64,000 nucleotides of DNA from positions 186,001 through 250,000 of the forward strand of contig NZ_FPBH01000006.1 of the NCBI RefSeq assembly GCF_900116445.1. Direction: 5' to 3'. Of the stretch, positions 55,519 through 64,000 are shown one piece after another. Origin of the DNA: Paraburkholderia aspalathi. GTDB taxonomy: Bacteria > Pseudomonadota > Gammaproteobacteria > Burkholderiales > Burkholderiaceae. Numbering within the stretch: position 1 is the stretch's first letter; each line of letters begins with the position of its first letter. The notes beneath the pieces are model-generated. The model searched no databases, had not been told where the DNA came from, and was given only the letters and a program-made list of their open reading frames with translations. A program made the translations under genes and the position numbers.

Positions 55519-55812
55519 CTTTTCCGATCCGGCCCCGCATTGCGACTTTTTAGCATTTCACAATGCCGGACGACCGTTGCATCTGTTCGAACAAAAAAGG
55601 CAGTGCAAGCTGCGCTGCAGCAGATTGTTGCTCTTGTCGGAACAATCGAAGGTCGTGCCCCGCACTGGGGAACACAGTCGCACAAATTTCGACAATATTT
55701 CGTCTTTCGCGGGCAACTTCTGCACGATTTCGCGAGTCGTAGGAGAATTCCAAGTTCGCTTCACTGGTTTTCACTAATTGTCAGGAAGCTGTAACACGGC
55801 AGGAGTTGTCTT
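55519..55812. other. Intergenic, LysR promoter region
   Basis: About 290 bases with only shadow frames. CAGGAG precedes the LysR gene ATG. Confidence 0.5.
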
Positions 55813-56913
55813 ATGGATCATTTGCAGTCGATGCGAGTTTTCGTCAAAGTGGCGGATCTCGGCAGTTTTGCCCGCGCTGCGAGCGCGATGGATATTTCCA
55901 ACGCAGTTGCCACCCGTCACGTTGCCGATCTCGAAGGCCGTCTTGGTACGCGGCTGCTCAATCGCACAACCCGCAGCTTGTCTCTGACCGAATCCGGTCA
56001 GGTTTATCTCGAGCGCGCGCGCCAGATTCTCGACGAACTGGAAGACGTCGAGCAGATGGTGGTCGCGCGCAATCACGAACCCGTCGGCACGTTGCGGATA
56101 GTTGCGCCGGTCGTGTTCGGGTTGCATAACCTCGCGCCTGTGCTGCAAACCTACGCAGAGCGCTATCCGAAAGTCATTCCCGATGTCACGCTGGTCGACC
56201 GTCAGGTTGATCTGGTCGAAGAAGGTTTCGACGTTGGCGTGGTGGTCACACGGCAGATGCGCAGCGCGAGCATTGTCACGCGGCGTTTGACCACTGGCTG
56301 CATGACGGTGTGCGCGACGCCTGCGTATCTGGAAAAGCACGGCACGCCCACGCGTCCCGAGCATCTGCTCGAGCACCCGTGCCTGAGCTTGCCGTCCGAG
56401 TATTGGGGTGACGAGCGCGTGTTCACGGGTTCGGAAGGCGAAGTGCGCGTGCGGCCGGTCAACGTTATCGTGGCGAACAACACGGAGATGCTGCGGCAGT
56501 TCGCGCTGCTCGGCATGGGTATCGCGATTCTGCCGAGTTACCTGATCGGCCGCGACATGACGCGCGGCAGGCTCGTGCGTTTGCTCGGCGATTTCCGTTT
56601 GCCGCAGGTCGAGATCAACATCGCGTATCCGAGCCGCCGTCATTTGCCGGCGAAGGTGCGTACGTTCATCGATCATCTGGTCGAGCATTTCAGCCAGACG
56701 CCGAACAGTCTGCTCGGTGAGCAGTGGATCAAGGACGGGCTTGGCAGGCCCGCCACGTCCGCCGCGCTCGATTCAGCGGACCCCATGCCGCCGGAAGCAT
56801 TCGATGGCGCTGAGCCGCTGTCACGGCTGTTGGATAGCGAGTTATCGCCGCTGCCGAAGACTTTGACGAAGACGACGAATCGTCCGCGGCCTACCGCTGT
56901 GTCGCCGCTGTAA
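55813..56913 (+). CDS. LysR-family transcription regulator
   Basis: 366 residues. N-terminal winged helix (MRVFVKVADLGSFARAAS, VATRHVADLEGRLGTRLLNR, TTRSLSLTESGQVYLERARQ) and a periplasmic-binding-type effector domain to about residue 300. The remaining about 65 residues, rich in Pro, Ser and Asp, are an unusual C-terminal extension for this family. Target unknown; no divergent gene is near. Confidence 0.92.
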   Translation: MDHLQSMRVFVKVADLGSFARAASAMDISNAVATRHVADLEGRLGTRLLNRTTRSLSLTESGQVYLERARQILDELEDVEQMVVARNHEPVGTLRIVAPVVFGLHNLAPVLQTYAERYPKVIPDVTLVDRQVDLVEEGFDVGVVVTRQMRSASIVTRRLTTGCMTVCATPAYLEKHGTPTRPEHLLEHPCLSLPSEYWGDERVFTGSEGEVRVRPVNVIVANNTEMLRQFALLGMGIAILPSYLIGRDMTRGRLVRLLGDFRLPQVEINIAYPSRRHLPAKVRTFIDHLVEHFSQTPNSLLGEQWIKDGLGRPATSAALDSADPMPPEAFDGAEPLSRLLDSELSPLPKTLTKTTNRPRPTAVSPL

Positions 56914-56970
56914 CGATTCGGGCGAAGGTGCCGGCGGCGTTTGAGCTAAGCGCAGTCGGGCCGACAAATA

Positions 56971-57006
56971 AAAAGGCGCAGTCACGTAAGTGACTGCGCC
57001 TTTTTT
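56971..57006. terminator. Bidirectional terminator between LysR and topB
   Basis: AAAAAGGCGCAGTCAC and GTGACTGCGCCTTTTTT form a long perfect stem with a GTAA loop, T-runs on both strands. It serves the two convergent genes. Confidence 0.92.
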
Positions 57007-57060
57007 ATCGGCAAGTTCGAAGCTGGCCGGAAGCTGAATACCTTCCAGCTTCCGCCCGAA

Positions 57061-59736
57061 TTACGAGCCTGTCTTGCGCGCTACCGCTTTCTTGGCCGGC
57101 GCCTTCTTGGCTGCGGCGGTTTTCGCTGCCGCAGTCTTCGTGGCCGGTGCTTTCTTCGCCGCGGCCTTCTTCGTGGGCGCCGCCTTTACTGCGACCGGTG
57201 CGTCTTCGTCATCAGACTCCGGCGCTGCCTTCGCTGCCGTCTTCGCCGCCGCGGTTTTCGCTGCGGTCTTGGCCGACGGCTCTTTCTTCTCGAATTCGAA
57301 GCCGATCTTGCCGTCGTTCTGCTTGACGAGGAACGCCTTAAAGTTGCGGCCGGTGCGCGACGACTTGAAGTTCGTCAGCAGGTCGGTGCGTCCTTCCTCG
57401 AGCAACTTCGACATCTGCTCACGCGCGATTTCCTGCTGCAGAATCACCTTGCCCGAGCGGAAGTCGCAAGTCTTCGGATTGGCAACCGAGTTCTCGCAGA
57501 CATAGCTCATGCCATGTTCGAACACGCGACCCTTGCACTTCGGGCATGAGCCGACTGCCTCCTGATCGGAGAAGTCAGGCGGTTCGCCGTCTTCGCCGCC
57601 GGAGTCCTGGCCGAAGTCGAATTCGAGCTTGTAGTTCTTGATCTCGTCATCGAGCGAGAGCTTGAGGATCGCCGAGAACGGACGGCCCATCTTGCTGCGG
57701 AAACCCGACAGCGGTCCGATGGTCTTGTTCTGCAGCAGCTCTTCAACTTCCGGGATTTCGAACTGACGGCCGCCCGGAATCTTCGAGATCGAAAACTCGC
57801 ACTTCGAGCACGCAAAGCGCCGGTAGTTTTCCTTCACCTGACCGCCGCAATTCGGACACGGCGTTTGCAACGTCGCGTAATCGCCCGGGATCGTGTCGGA
57901 ATCGTATTCCTTCGCGCGCTTGACGATGGTTTGCGTCATGCGGGCGATTTCCTGCATGAACGCGTCGCGCGGCAGGTTGCCACGCTCCATTTGCGAGAGC
58001 TTGTATTCCCACTCGCCGGTCAATTCCGGCGCGGTCAGTTCCTTCACGCCGAGGCCGCGCAGCAGTGTCATCAGCTGGAATGCCTTGGCGGTCGGAATCA
58101 GATCGCGGCCTTCGCGGATCAGATACTTTTCGCCAAGCAGGCCTTCGATGATGGCGGCGCGCGTGGCCGGCGTGCCGAGCCCCTTGGCCGCCATGGCTTC
58201 GCGCAACTCGTCGTCTTCGACCAGTTTGCCCGCGCCTTCCATGGCCGAGAGCAAGGTCGCTTCGTTGTAGCGTGCGGGCGGTTTCGTCACCAGTTGCTGG
58301 GCGGCGATCTTGTCCGTCTTGACCTTCTCGTCCTTCTGAACCGGCACGAGGTTCGCGTCTTCACCGCTGATTTCGCGGCCGTAGACCTGCAACCAGCCCG
58401 GTTCGACCAGCACCTTGCCTTCAGTCTTGAAGTGATGACCGACCACTTCCGTGATCCGCGTCGTCACCCGGTACTCAGCGGCCGGGAAGAACACCGACAG
58501 GAAGCGCTTCACGACCAGGTCGTAGAGCTTCTGTTCCGGCTCGGACAGATTCTTCGGCGCCTGCGCCGTCGGGATGATTGCGAAGTGGTCGCTGATTTTC
58601 GAGTTATCGAAGATGCGCTTGTTCGGTTTCACCCAGCCCTTGTCGAGCACCTGCTTGGCGTACGGGAGATAGTTGTTGCTCTCCTTGAGCATGCCCAGCG
58701 TTTCCTTGACCGTATCCATATAGTCTTCCGGCAACGCGCGCGCGTCGGTCCGGGGATAGGTCAGCACCTTGTGCTTTTCGTACAGCGCCTGAGCGAGGCC
58801 CAGCGTGTTCTTCGCCGAGAAGCCGAAGCGGCCGTTGGCCTCACGCTGCAAGCTGGTCAGGTCGAACAGCGCCGGCGACAGTTGCGTGGACGGCTTCGAT
58901 TCTTCGGTTACCTTGCCGATCTGGCCGCGGCAGGCAGCGACGATCGTCTCGGCCGCGGGCAGTGCCCACAGGCGCGAATCGCGTTTTTCAGGATCGAACT
59001 CGTCGCGCTTGAATTGCGGATCGAACCAGCGGCCTTCGTAGAAACCGGCTGCGCAGACGAACTCCGCCTTCACTTCCCAGTAATCGCGCGGCACGAAGCG
59101 GCGAATCTTTTCTTCGCGCTCGACGACGATCGACAGCGTCGGCGTCTGCACTCGCCCGACCGTGGTCAGGAAGAAGCCGCCGCCCTTGCTGTTGAACGCG
59201 GTCATGGCGCGCGTGCCGTTGATGCCGACCAGCCAGTCCGCTTCCGAGCGGCAGCGCGCCGCATCGGCGAGTGGCTGCATTTCTTCGTCGCTGCGCAGAC
59301 GGGCAAAGCCGTCGCGAATCGAGCCGGCTGTCATCGACTGAAGCCACAGGCGCTGTACCGGTTGCTTGGCTTTCGCGTGTTGCGCGATCAGGCGGAAAAT
59401 CAGCTCGCCCTCGCGCCCCGCGTCACATGCGTTAATCAGGCGATCGACGTCTTTACGCTTGAGCAGCTTGGTCAGCACCTTCAGGCGCGACTCGCTCTTG
59501 GCGATCGGATTCAGATCGAAATGCGGCGGAATGACGGGCAGGTTGGCGAAGCTCCACTTGCCGCGCTTGACTTCATAGTCTTCGGGCGCGGCAATTTCCA
59601 GCAAGTGGCCGACTGCCGAGGAAAGGACGTACTCGTCGCTTTCGTAGTATTCGTCATGCTTGGTAAAGCCGCCCAAAGCCCGCGCGATGTCGTTCGCGAC
59701 GGAAGGCTTTTCGGCGATGATCAGTGCTTTGGACAT
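57061..59736 (-). CDS. topB: DNA topoisomerase III with basic Ala/Lys-rich tail
   Basis: 891 residues. Toprim domain at the N-terminus (ALIIAEKPSVANDIARALGG, DAGREGELIFRLI) and the catalytic tyrosine in HKVLTYPRTDARALPEDY. C-terminal zinc-ribbon motifs: CPNCGGQVKENYRRFACSKC and CPKCKGRVFEHGMSYVCEN. The last about 70 residues are AAKTAAAKTAA-type repeats like histone-H1-like tails, which probably bind DNA. A type IA enzyme that decatenates DNA at replication forks. Longer than E. coli TopB because of the tail. Confidence 0.95.
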   Translation of the reverse strand: MSKALIIAEKPSVANDIARALGGFTKHDEYYESDEYVLSSAVGHLLEIAAPEDYEVKRGKWSFANLPVIPPHFDLNPIAKSESRLKVLTKLLKRKDVDRLINACDAGREGELIFRLIAQHAKAKQPVQRLWLQSMTAGSIRDGFARLRSDEEMQPLADAARCRSEADWLVGINGTRAMTAFNSKGGGFFLTTVGRVQTPTLSIVVEREEKIRRFVPRDYWEVKAEFVCAAGFYEGRWFDPQFKRDEFDPEKRDSRLWALPAAETIVAACRGQIGKVTEESKPSTQLSPALFDLTSLQREANGRFGFSAKNTLGLAQALYEKHKVLTYPRTDARALPEDYMDTVKETLGMLKESNNYLPYAKQVLDKGWVKPNKRIFDNSKISDHFAIIPTAQAPKNLSEPEQKLYDLVVKRFLSVFFPAAEYRVTTRITEVVGHHFKTEGKVLVEPGWLQVYGREISGEDANLVPVQKDEKVKTDKIAAQQLVTKPPARYNEATLLSAMEGAGKLVEDDELREAMAAKGLGTPATRAAIIEGLLGEKYLIREGRDLIPTAKAFQLMTLLRGLGVKELTAPELTGEWEYKLSQMERGNLPRDAFMQEIARMTQTIVKRAKEYDSDTIPGDYATLQTPCPNCGGQVKENYRRFACSKCEFSISKIPGGRQFEIPEVEELLQNKTIGPLSGFRSKMGRPFSAILKLSLDDEIKNYKLEFDFGQDSGGEDGEPPDFSDQEAVGSCPKCKGRVFEHGMSYVCENSVANPKTCDFRSGKVILQQEIAREQMSKLLEEGRTDLLTNFKSSRTGRNFKAFLVKQNDGKIGFEFEKKEPSAKTAAKTAAAKTAAKAAPESDDEDAPVAVKAAPTKKAAAKKAPATKTAAAKTAAAKKAPAKKAVARKTGS

Positions 59737-59985
59737 GACTCGATGTGAGGTTGGTAGATCCGGGTTGATGGCCTTGAGTGCGCATTTATTAGCGCGACCC
59801 TCGTTTGCGACCTTTGCGACCCAATAACGACCGCTTTATAGCACACGGCGCCAACGCGGCGTGTCAAGTGCCATAAAAAGCGCGCCATGATAATTGCGCG
59901 CTCAGTAACTGGGCAAGCTGCGGAAAACGCGCTGTGTGTCGCTCGCAACGCCCGTGCCGCAAGGTTCAGCGGCCGGCGGCCACAG

Positions 59986-60363
59986 TCACGCGACGGCGAG
60001 CGCGGGCCGCAGTTTGGGTGCGCCGCTGACGCCGGGCACGGCCGTCAGATCGGACAACATCCGCTCCACAATCGCCGCCTGCGGCAAAACCGTGCCAAAA
60101 AAACGTGTCGTTACTGAGTCTTCGATCAGGATGGTCGGGAAATTCTCGACATCCAGATCGTCGAAGCGGTCCGCATGCGTTTCGATGTCGATCCATGCGA
60201 AACAGATCTCCGGATGCTTATCGGCCAGCTGGTCGAAGGCATCCCGATACTCACGGCACGTCCCGCACCACTCCGCGCACAGGCAGGCAACGAACAGCGT
60301 GTCGGGTTCGTTGACGCGCTCGGCGATCCGGTCTTGGTCGGTGTCGAGATTCAGCGCGGGCAT
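59986..60363 (-). CDS. Thioredoxin-family protein
   Basis: 125 residues from MPALNLDTDQDRIAERV. The active site is WCGTC in LCAEWCGTCREYRDAFDQLA and the cis-proline is in ENFPTILI. No signal peptide, so a cytoplasmic thiol-disulfide role is likely. The ATG is preceded by GGAA; the frame extends 28 codons upstream without support. Confidence 0.88.
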   Translation of the reverse strand: MPALNLDTDQDRIAERVNEPDTLFVACLCAEWCGTCREYRDAFDQLADKHPEICFAWIDIETHADRFDDLDVENFPTILIEDSVTTRFFGTVLPQAAIVERMLSDLTAVPGVSGAPKLRPALAVA

Positions 60364-60453
60364 GGTCGTTCCTTGCGTACTTTTGTCAGGTGCTTTGGCG
60401 CGAATGTAGCATGGCCGATCCCGAATGGTGGTCAACCCATGGTCCATGCGGGG

Positions 60454-61575
60454 TCAGCCGTGGGTGGCTCGCGTGAAGCGGCCGCCGGGCAGCGCGGTCA
60501 CCTGGCCGGCGAGTTCGAGCTGCAGCAGCGTGTTTTGCAATGCCGCGTCCCCCATCTCGGTACGGGTGGCAAGAATTTCAAGCGTGGCGGGGGCGTGGCC
60601 GAGTGCGTCGAGGAGTTGCAACGCCTCTGCGCTCATGGCCGGCGGGGCTGTGGGTGATGCCGGCGCAGTTGCTACGGGCTTCGCGATGCCCAATTCTTCC
60701 AGCACCTCATCGGGCGTTTCCACCAGCTTGGCGCCCTGCTTGATGATTCGATGACAACCGCGCGACAAGGGCGCATGGATCGAGCCGGGCAGGGCGAAGA
60801 TATCGCGCCCCATTTCATTGGCAAGCCGAGCTGTGATCAGCGAGCCCGAGCGCATGGCGGCCTCGACGATCACAACCCCGCTGACGAGGCCGGCGATCAA
60901 ACGGTTGCGTTGCGGAAAATTGGCGGCGCGCGCCGGCGTGCCGAGCGGCCATTCCGAAAGGATCGCGCCTTGCGTTGCAATCTGCCGCGCCAGTGCATGA
61001 TGCGCGGCCGGATACACGAGGTCAGCTCCGGTGCCGATCACGGCCACCGTACTACCGGCGCCTTCCAGGCCGCCTCGATGCGCGGCACCGTCGATGCCCA
61101 GCGCGAGCCCGGAAACGATCGTGACACCGGCCTGCGAAAGCTCACGCGCAAAGCGCTCCGCGTCCTCCGCGCCTTGCGGCGTCGCGCTGCGGCTGCCCAC
61201 CAGCGCGACCGCCTTCGTATGCAACAGCTCGAGCCGGCCCTTTATATATAGTAGTGGCGGCGGATCGGGCATGGTCAGCAGCGCGGGCGGGTAGGCGGGG
61301 TCGTCGAGTGTCACCACGTGGTTGCCGGGCAGCTCGCTCCATGCGATCACCGCGTCGAGTTGCGCGTCGAAATCCGGGCCGGACGGCGCCAGCACGGCGC
61401 GCGCCGCGGCCTCGCCTGCGAACTCGGCAAGCGCCTCGGGCGATTGATTGAAGATCGCTTCCGGCAGTCCGAAAGCACCCAGCAGTAGGCGCAGGGCAGC
61501 GGGCTTCAGCCCCGGCGCGAGCGAAAGCCGCAGCCAGGCGGCGAGTTCAATATGGGTTGCGGGTAAGGTATCCAT
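60454..61575 (-). CDS. dprA: DNA processing protein DprA
   Basis: 373 residues. Rossmann core: ALVGSRSATPQGAEDAERFA, VSGLALGIDGAAHRG, VAVIGTGADLVYPAAHHALA, AANFPQRNRLIAGLVSGVVI, EAAMRSGSLITARLANEMGR, FALPGSIHAPLSRGCHRIIK. C-terminal winged helix (LEILATRTEMGDAALQNTLL). It binds incoming single-stranded DNA and loads RecA during natural transformation. It is divergent from def across a 240-base gap, a usual arrangement in Burkholderiales. Confidence 0.95.
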   Translation of the reverse strand: MDTLPATHIELAAWLRLSLAPGLKPAALRLLLGAFGLPEAIFNQSPEALAEFAGEAAARAVLAPSGPDFDAQLDAVIAWSELPGNHVVTLDDPAYPPALLTMPDPPPLLYIKGRLELLHTKAVALVGSRSATPQGAEDAERFARELSQAGVTIVSGLALGIDGAAHRGGLEGAGSTVAVIGTGADLVYPAAHHALARQIATQGAILSEWPLGTPARAANFPQRNRLIAGLVSGVVIVEAAMRSGSLITARLANEMGRDIFALPGSIHAPLSRGCHRIIKQGAKLVETPDEVLEELGIAKPVATAPASPTAPPAMSAEALQLLDALGHAPATLEILATRTEMGDAALQNTLLQLELAGQVTALPGGRFTRATHG

Positions 61576-61818
61576 TGACGGTCGATCCTCTTACTGGGCC
61601 AGCGGGCAGGCGGGCGCCATGCTAAAATTTTCATCATCCGAAATAACTGCAGCGCCGCGCCCACCCGCGCGGGCTCGTCGTTTGGCGCACGTGGCGCGTT
61701 GAATCGAACCGGTTCGACAGCCTCTATCCTCTGCGTAACGCGATGTGCCCACAACCTGGCCGAATGGCCAACGCTAGCCTTCCACCGGCAGCGGCGCCGA
61801 AAAAACACACTCAAGATC

Positions 61819-62322
61819 ATGGCTTTACTGAACATTCTCAATTACCCGGACAAGCGGCTGCACAAGATTGCGAAGCCGGTCGAAGTCGTCAACGACCGCA
61901 TCCGCCGGCTCGTCGCCGACATGTCCGAAACGATGTACGCCGCGCCCGGCGTCGGCCTCGCTGCGACCCAGGTGGACGTGCATGAACGCGTGATCGTGAT
62001 CGACGTGTCGGAAACGCACGACGAACTGCTCGCCTTCATCAATCCGGAAATCATCTGGTCGAGCGACGAGAAGAAGTTATCGGAAGAGGGCTGCCTCTCG
62101 GTACCGGGCATTTACGACAACGTCGAGCGTGCCGAGAAAGTGCGCGTGCGGGCGCTGAACGAGAAGGGCGAAACCTTCGAGCTGGATTGCGAAGGCTTGC
62201 TGGCCGTGTGCATTCAACACGAAATGGATCACCTGATGGGCCGCGTGTTCGTCGAGTACCTGTCGTCGCTCAAGCAGACGCGCATCAAGAGCAAGATGAA
62301 GAAGCTCGCCCACGCGATGTAA
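61819..62322 (+). CDS. def: Peptide deformylase
   Basis: 167 residues from [20 protein letters not shown]. The three metal-site motifs are [16 protein letters not shown] (Cys ligand) and [11 protein letters not shown] (HExxH). It removes the formyl group from nascent N-formylmethionine using Fe(II). The start was set at the family N-terminus. fmt follows 29 bases later, so the formylation and deformylation genes are cotranscribed. Confidence 0.97.
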   Translation: MALLNILNYPDKRLHKIAKPVEVVNDRIRRLVADMSETMYAAPGVGLAATQVDVHERVIVIDVSETHDELLAFINPEIIWSSDEKKLSEEGCLSVPGIYDNVERAEKVRVRALNEKGETFELDCEGLLAVCIQHEMDHLMGRVFVEYLSSLKQTRIKSKMKKLAHAM

Positions 62323-62351
62323 CGCGCGTCCACCTCGCCTACTGCCCCTTC

Positions 62352-63338
62352 ATGAGTCATTCGTTGCGCGTCATCTTTGCCGGTACGCCGGAGTTCGCCG
62401 CGGCCGCGCTGGCCGCGATTCACAGCGCCGGTTTTCCGGTGCCGCTCGTGCTGACGCAGCCCGACCGGCCCGCGGGGCGCGGGATGAAATTGCAGGCGAG
62501 TCCGGTCAAGCGCTACGCGCAGGAACACGGGCTTGCCGTGGCGCAGCCGCCTTCGCTGCGCCGCGTCGGCAAATATCCGGCCGAAGCCGCCGCCGCGATC
62601 GACCAACTGCGTGCCACGCCACACGACGTAATGGTGGTGGCCGCTTACGGTCTGATCCTGCCGCAGGAAGTGCTCGATATTCCACCACTGGGCTGTATCA
62701 ACATTCACGGGTCGTTGCTGCCGCGCTGGCGCGGCGCCGCGCCGATCCACCGCGCGATCGAGGCGGGCGACACGGAAACCGGCATCACGCTGATGCAGAT
62801 GGACGTTGGTCTCGATACCGGCGCGATGATTTCCGAAGCGCGCACGCCGATCTCCGCCGACGACACCACGGCCACCCTCCACGATCGTCTCGCACAGGAC
62901 GGCGCGAAGCTGATCGTCGAAGCGCTGATCGAACTCGAGCGCAGCGGCAAGCTGGCGGCAACGCCGCAACCCGCGGACGGCGTGACTTACGCGGAAAAGA
63001 TCGGCAAGCACGAGGCTGCGCTCGACTGGCGTAAGCCGGCTGCGGTCCTCGCGCGTCAGGTACGTGCGTTCGACCCGTTCCCCGGTGGCGTGGGCACGCT
63101 GGAAGACGGTACGTCGATCAAGATCTGGGCAGCCGTCCCGGTCGAGGCACAAGGCAACACAGCGCCCGGCACGATCGCCGACGTTTCTCCGGAAGGTGTC
63201 GTGGTTGCCTGCGGCGAAGGCGCCCTGCGTCTCACGCAATTGCAAAAACCCGGCGGCAAGCGCTTGCCGGTGCGCGAATTCCTGGCCGGCGCCACGCTGG
63301 CCGCGGGTCAGCGTTTCCAGCTGCCCGAAGCAAAATAA
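62352..63338 (+). CDS. fmt: Methionyl-tRNA formyltransferase
   Basis: 328 residues from [20 protein letters not shown]. The formyl-folate site contains [17 protein letters not shown] (Asn, His) and the downstream Asp in [11 protein letters not shown]; the C-terminal OB-like domain binds the tRNA acceptor stem. It formylates initiator Met-tRNA with 10-formyltetrahydrofolate. The longer frame from 62187 overlaps def and is not the start. Confidence 0.97.
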   Translation: MSHSLRVIFAGTPEFAAAALAAIHSAGFPVPLVLTQPDRPAGRGMKLQASPVKRYAQEHGLAVAQPPSLRRVGKYPAEAAAAIDQLRATPHDVMVVAAYGLILPQEVLDIPPLGCINIHGSLLPRWRGAAPIHRAIEAGDTETGITLMQMDVGLDTGAMISEARTPISADDTTATLHDRLAQDGAKLIVEALIELERSGKLAATPQPADGVTYAEKIGKHEAALDWRKPAAVLARQVRAFDPFPGGVGTLEDGTSIKIWAAVPVEAQGNTAPGTIADVSPEGVVVACGEGALRLTQLQKPGGKRLPVREFLAGATLAAGQRFQLPEAK

Positions 63339-63451
63339 CCGCCTTGCGCATAGCTTGAACATCGTCCGTTCGGCCGATGTTCAACAGCCACGCTGCAAGC
63401 CACCAGCGCGTTAGAATCCTCTATGCAACAGCCCGCGTTTAGAGGATCTTC

Positions 63452-64000
63452 ATGTTTGGCATCACCCATTTCGAGTTTTTCGTCGTCGCCGTCTTTCTGC
63501 TGAATGTGACGCCCGGTCCCGATACGGCATACATCGTCGGGCGTAGCGTCGCTCAGGGGCGTGGCGCAGGGCTGATGTCCGCGCTCGGCATTTCCGCCGG
63601 TTGCTGCGTTCATTCGCTTGCCTGCGCGTTCGGCTTGACGGCGCTTCTGGCCGCTTCAGCCACGGCATTCACGGTCATCAAGTTCGTCGGTGCTATTTAT
63701 CTGATGTATCTCGGCGTGCGCCTGATTTTCGTCAAACCGGCGGCGGATCAGGCGGCGGGCGAAGCGCGCGCGGCCGGCGCGCCGAAATCGTTGCGTCAGT
63801 TGTTCTTGCAAGGCTTCTGGACCAATGTGCTGAATCCCAAGGTCGTGCTGTTCTTCGTGTCGTTCTTTCCGCAATTCGTCACAACCGGCAGCGACCATAA
63901 GGCATTGGCGTTCCTCACGCTCGGCGGGGTGTTCGTCGTGATGAGCATGATCTGGAACAGTTTTGTCGCGTGGGTTGCCGGCAGCGTGACCCAGCGCTTC
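63452..64000 (+). CDS. LysE-family exporter (partial)
   Basis: 183 codons of an exporter cut by the window edge, starting MFGITHFEFFVVAVFLLNVT with AGAGGA before the ATG. LysE/RhtB signature: NVTPGPDTAYIVGRSVAQGR, then LQGFWTNVLNPKVVLFFVSF. Only the last few residues are missing given the usual 200-210-residue length. Substrate unknown. Confidence 0.93.
   Translation, partial: MFGITHFEFFVVAVFLLNVTPGPDTAYIVGRSVAQGRGAGLMSALGISAGCCVHSLACAFGLTALLAASATAFTVIKFVGAIYLMYLGVRLIFVKPAADQAAGEARAAGAPKSLRQLFLQGFWTNVLNPKVVLFFVSFFPQFVTTGSDHKALAFLTLGGVFVVMSMIWNSFVAWVAGSVTQRF

Noticed and set aside
57865..59748. A 627-codon reading frame antisense to topB
   Set aside because: Shadow of topB; no ribosome-binding site or recognisable domain.

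Overview
The window looks like a Paraburkholderia/Burkholderia-type betaproteobacterial chromosome. The evidence is the high GC content, gene content and gene order: dprA-def-fmt next to topB, GTP-dependent pckG, a cadR/P-type ATPase pair, a short ethanolamine operon without microcompartment genes, and a CTT tRNA-Lys. The window splits sharply into an accessory island (about 1-30200) and ordinary chromosomal backbone (about 30200-64000).

Accessory island. Two diverged copies of one four-gene module, both on the minus strand, bracket the cargo. The left copy is at 2-3698 and is cut by the window edge; the right copy is at 24380-28375. Each copy has, in transcription order, a small Cys-containing protein, a 521-residue large serine recombinase, a 300-residue ParB-like protein and a second ParB/RepB-like protein. 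The last three are joined by 4-base start/stop overlaps. Short CGAATT(A/C)GT-type repeats lie just upstream of each module, in opposite orientations (4261-4319 and 28509-28631). Outside both repeat clusters are truncated defence-type genes. On one side are the 3' end of a dpdA-like gene and the 5' end of a dpdB-like gene (DNA 7-deazaguanine modification). On the other is the N-terminal part of a retron-like reverse transcriptase with its own promoter and a leader of about 180 bases.

Cargo. A type VI secretion cluster (5265-16131) runs vgrG, DUF4123 adaptor, VasX/BTH_I2691-like effector, DUF6708 membrane protein and PAAR protein. Next, on the minus strand, come a GH24 lysozyme effector and its LprI-like periplasmic partner. 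Decayed PAAR and LprI-like copies and an intact orphan LprI-like gene show that the cassette was duplicated and reshuffled. A three-gene minus-strand operon follows (22691-16698): an unknown 470-residue protein, a phospholipase-D-fold protein and an SNF2/RapA-like helicase. This is a plausible uncharacterised defence or DNA-processing system. An orphan gene of unknown function lies at 23286.

Backbone. From 30206 the genes are: an AraC/GyrI regulator; ethanolamine permease and ammonia-lyase EutBC; a DUF779 protein; acetaldehyde-type dehydrogenase and an EutR-like regulator behind an operator-rich intergenic region; a Zn/Cd/Pb P-type ATPase with its MerR-type regulator and operator; DbpA helicase; an aminotransferase with a solute-binding protein; a PadR/FAD-monooxygenase pair; AraC and LysE genes; a YecA/UPF0149 protein; tRNA-Lys; a thioesterase; a patatin; a D-2-hydroxyacid dehydrogenase; pckG behind a CRP-type palindrome; a LysR regulator; topB; a thioredoxin; dprA; def; fmt; and a partial LysE gene at the right edge.
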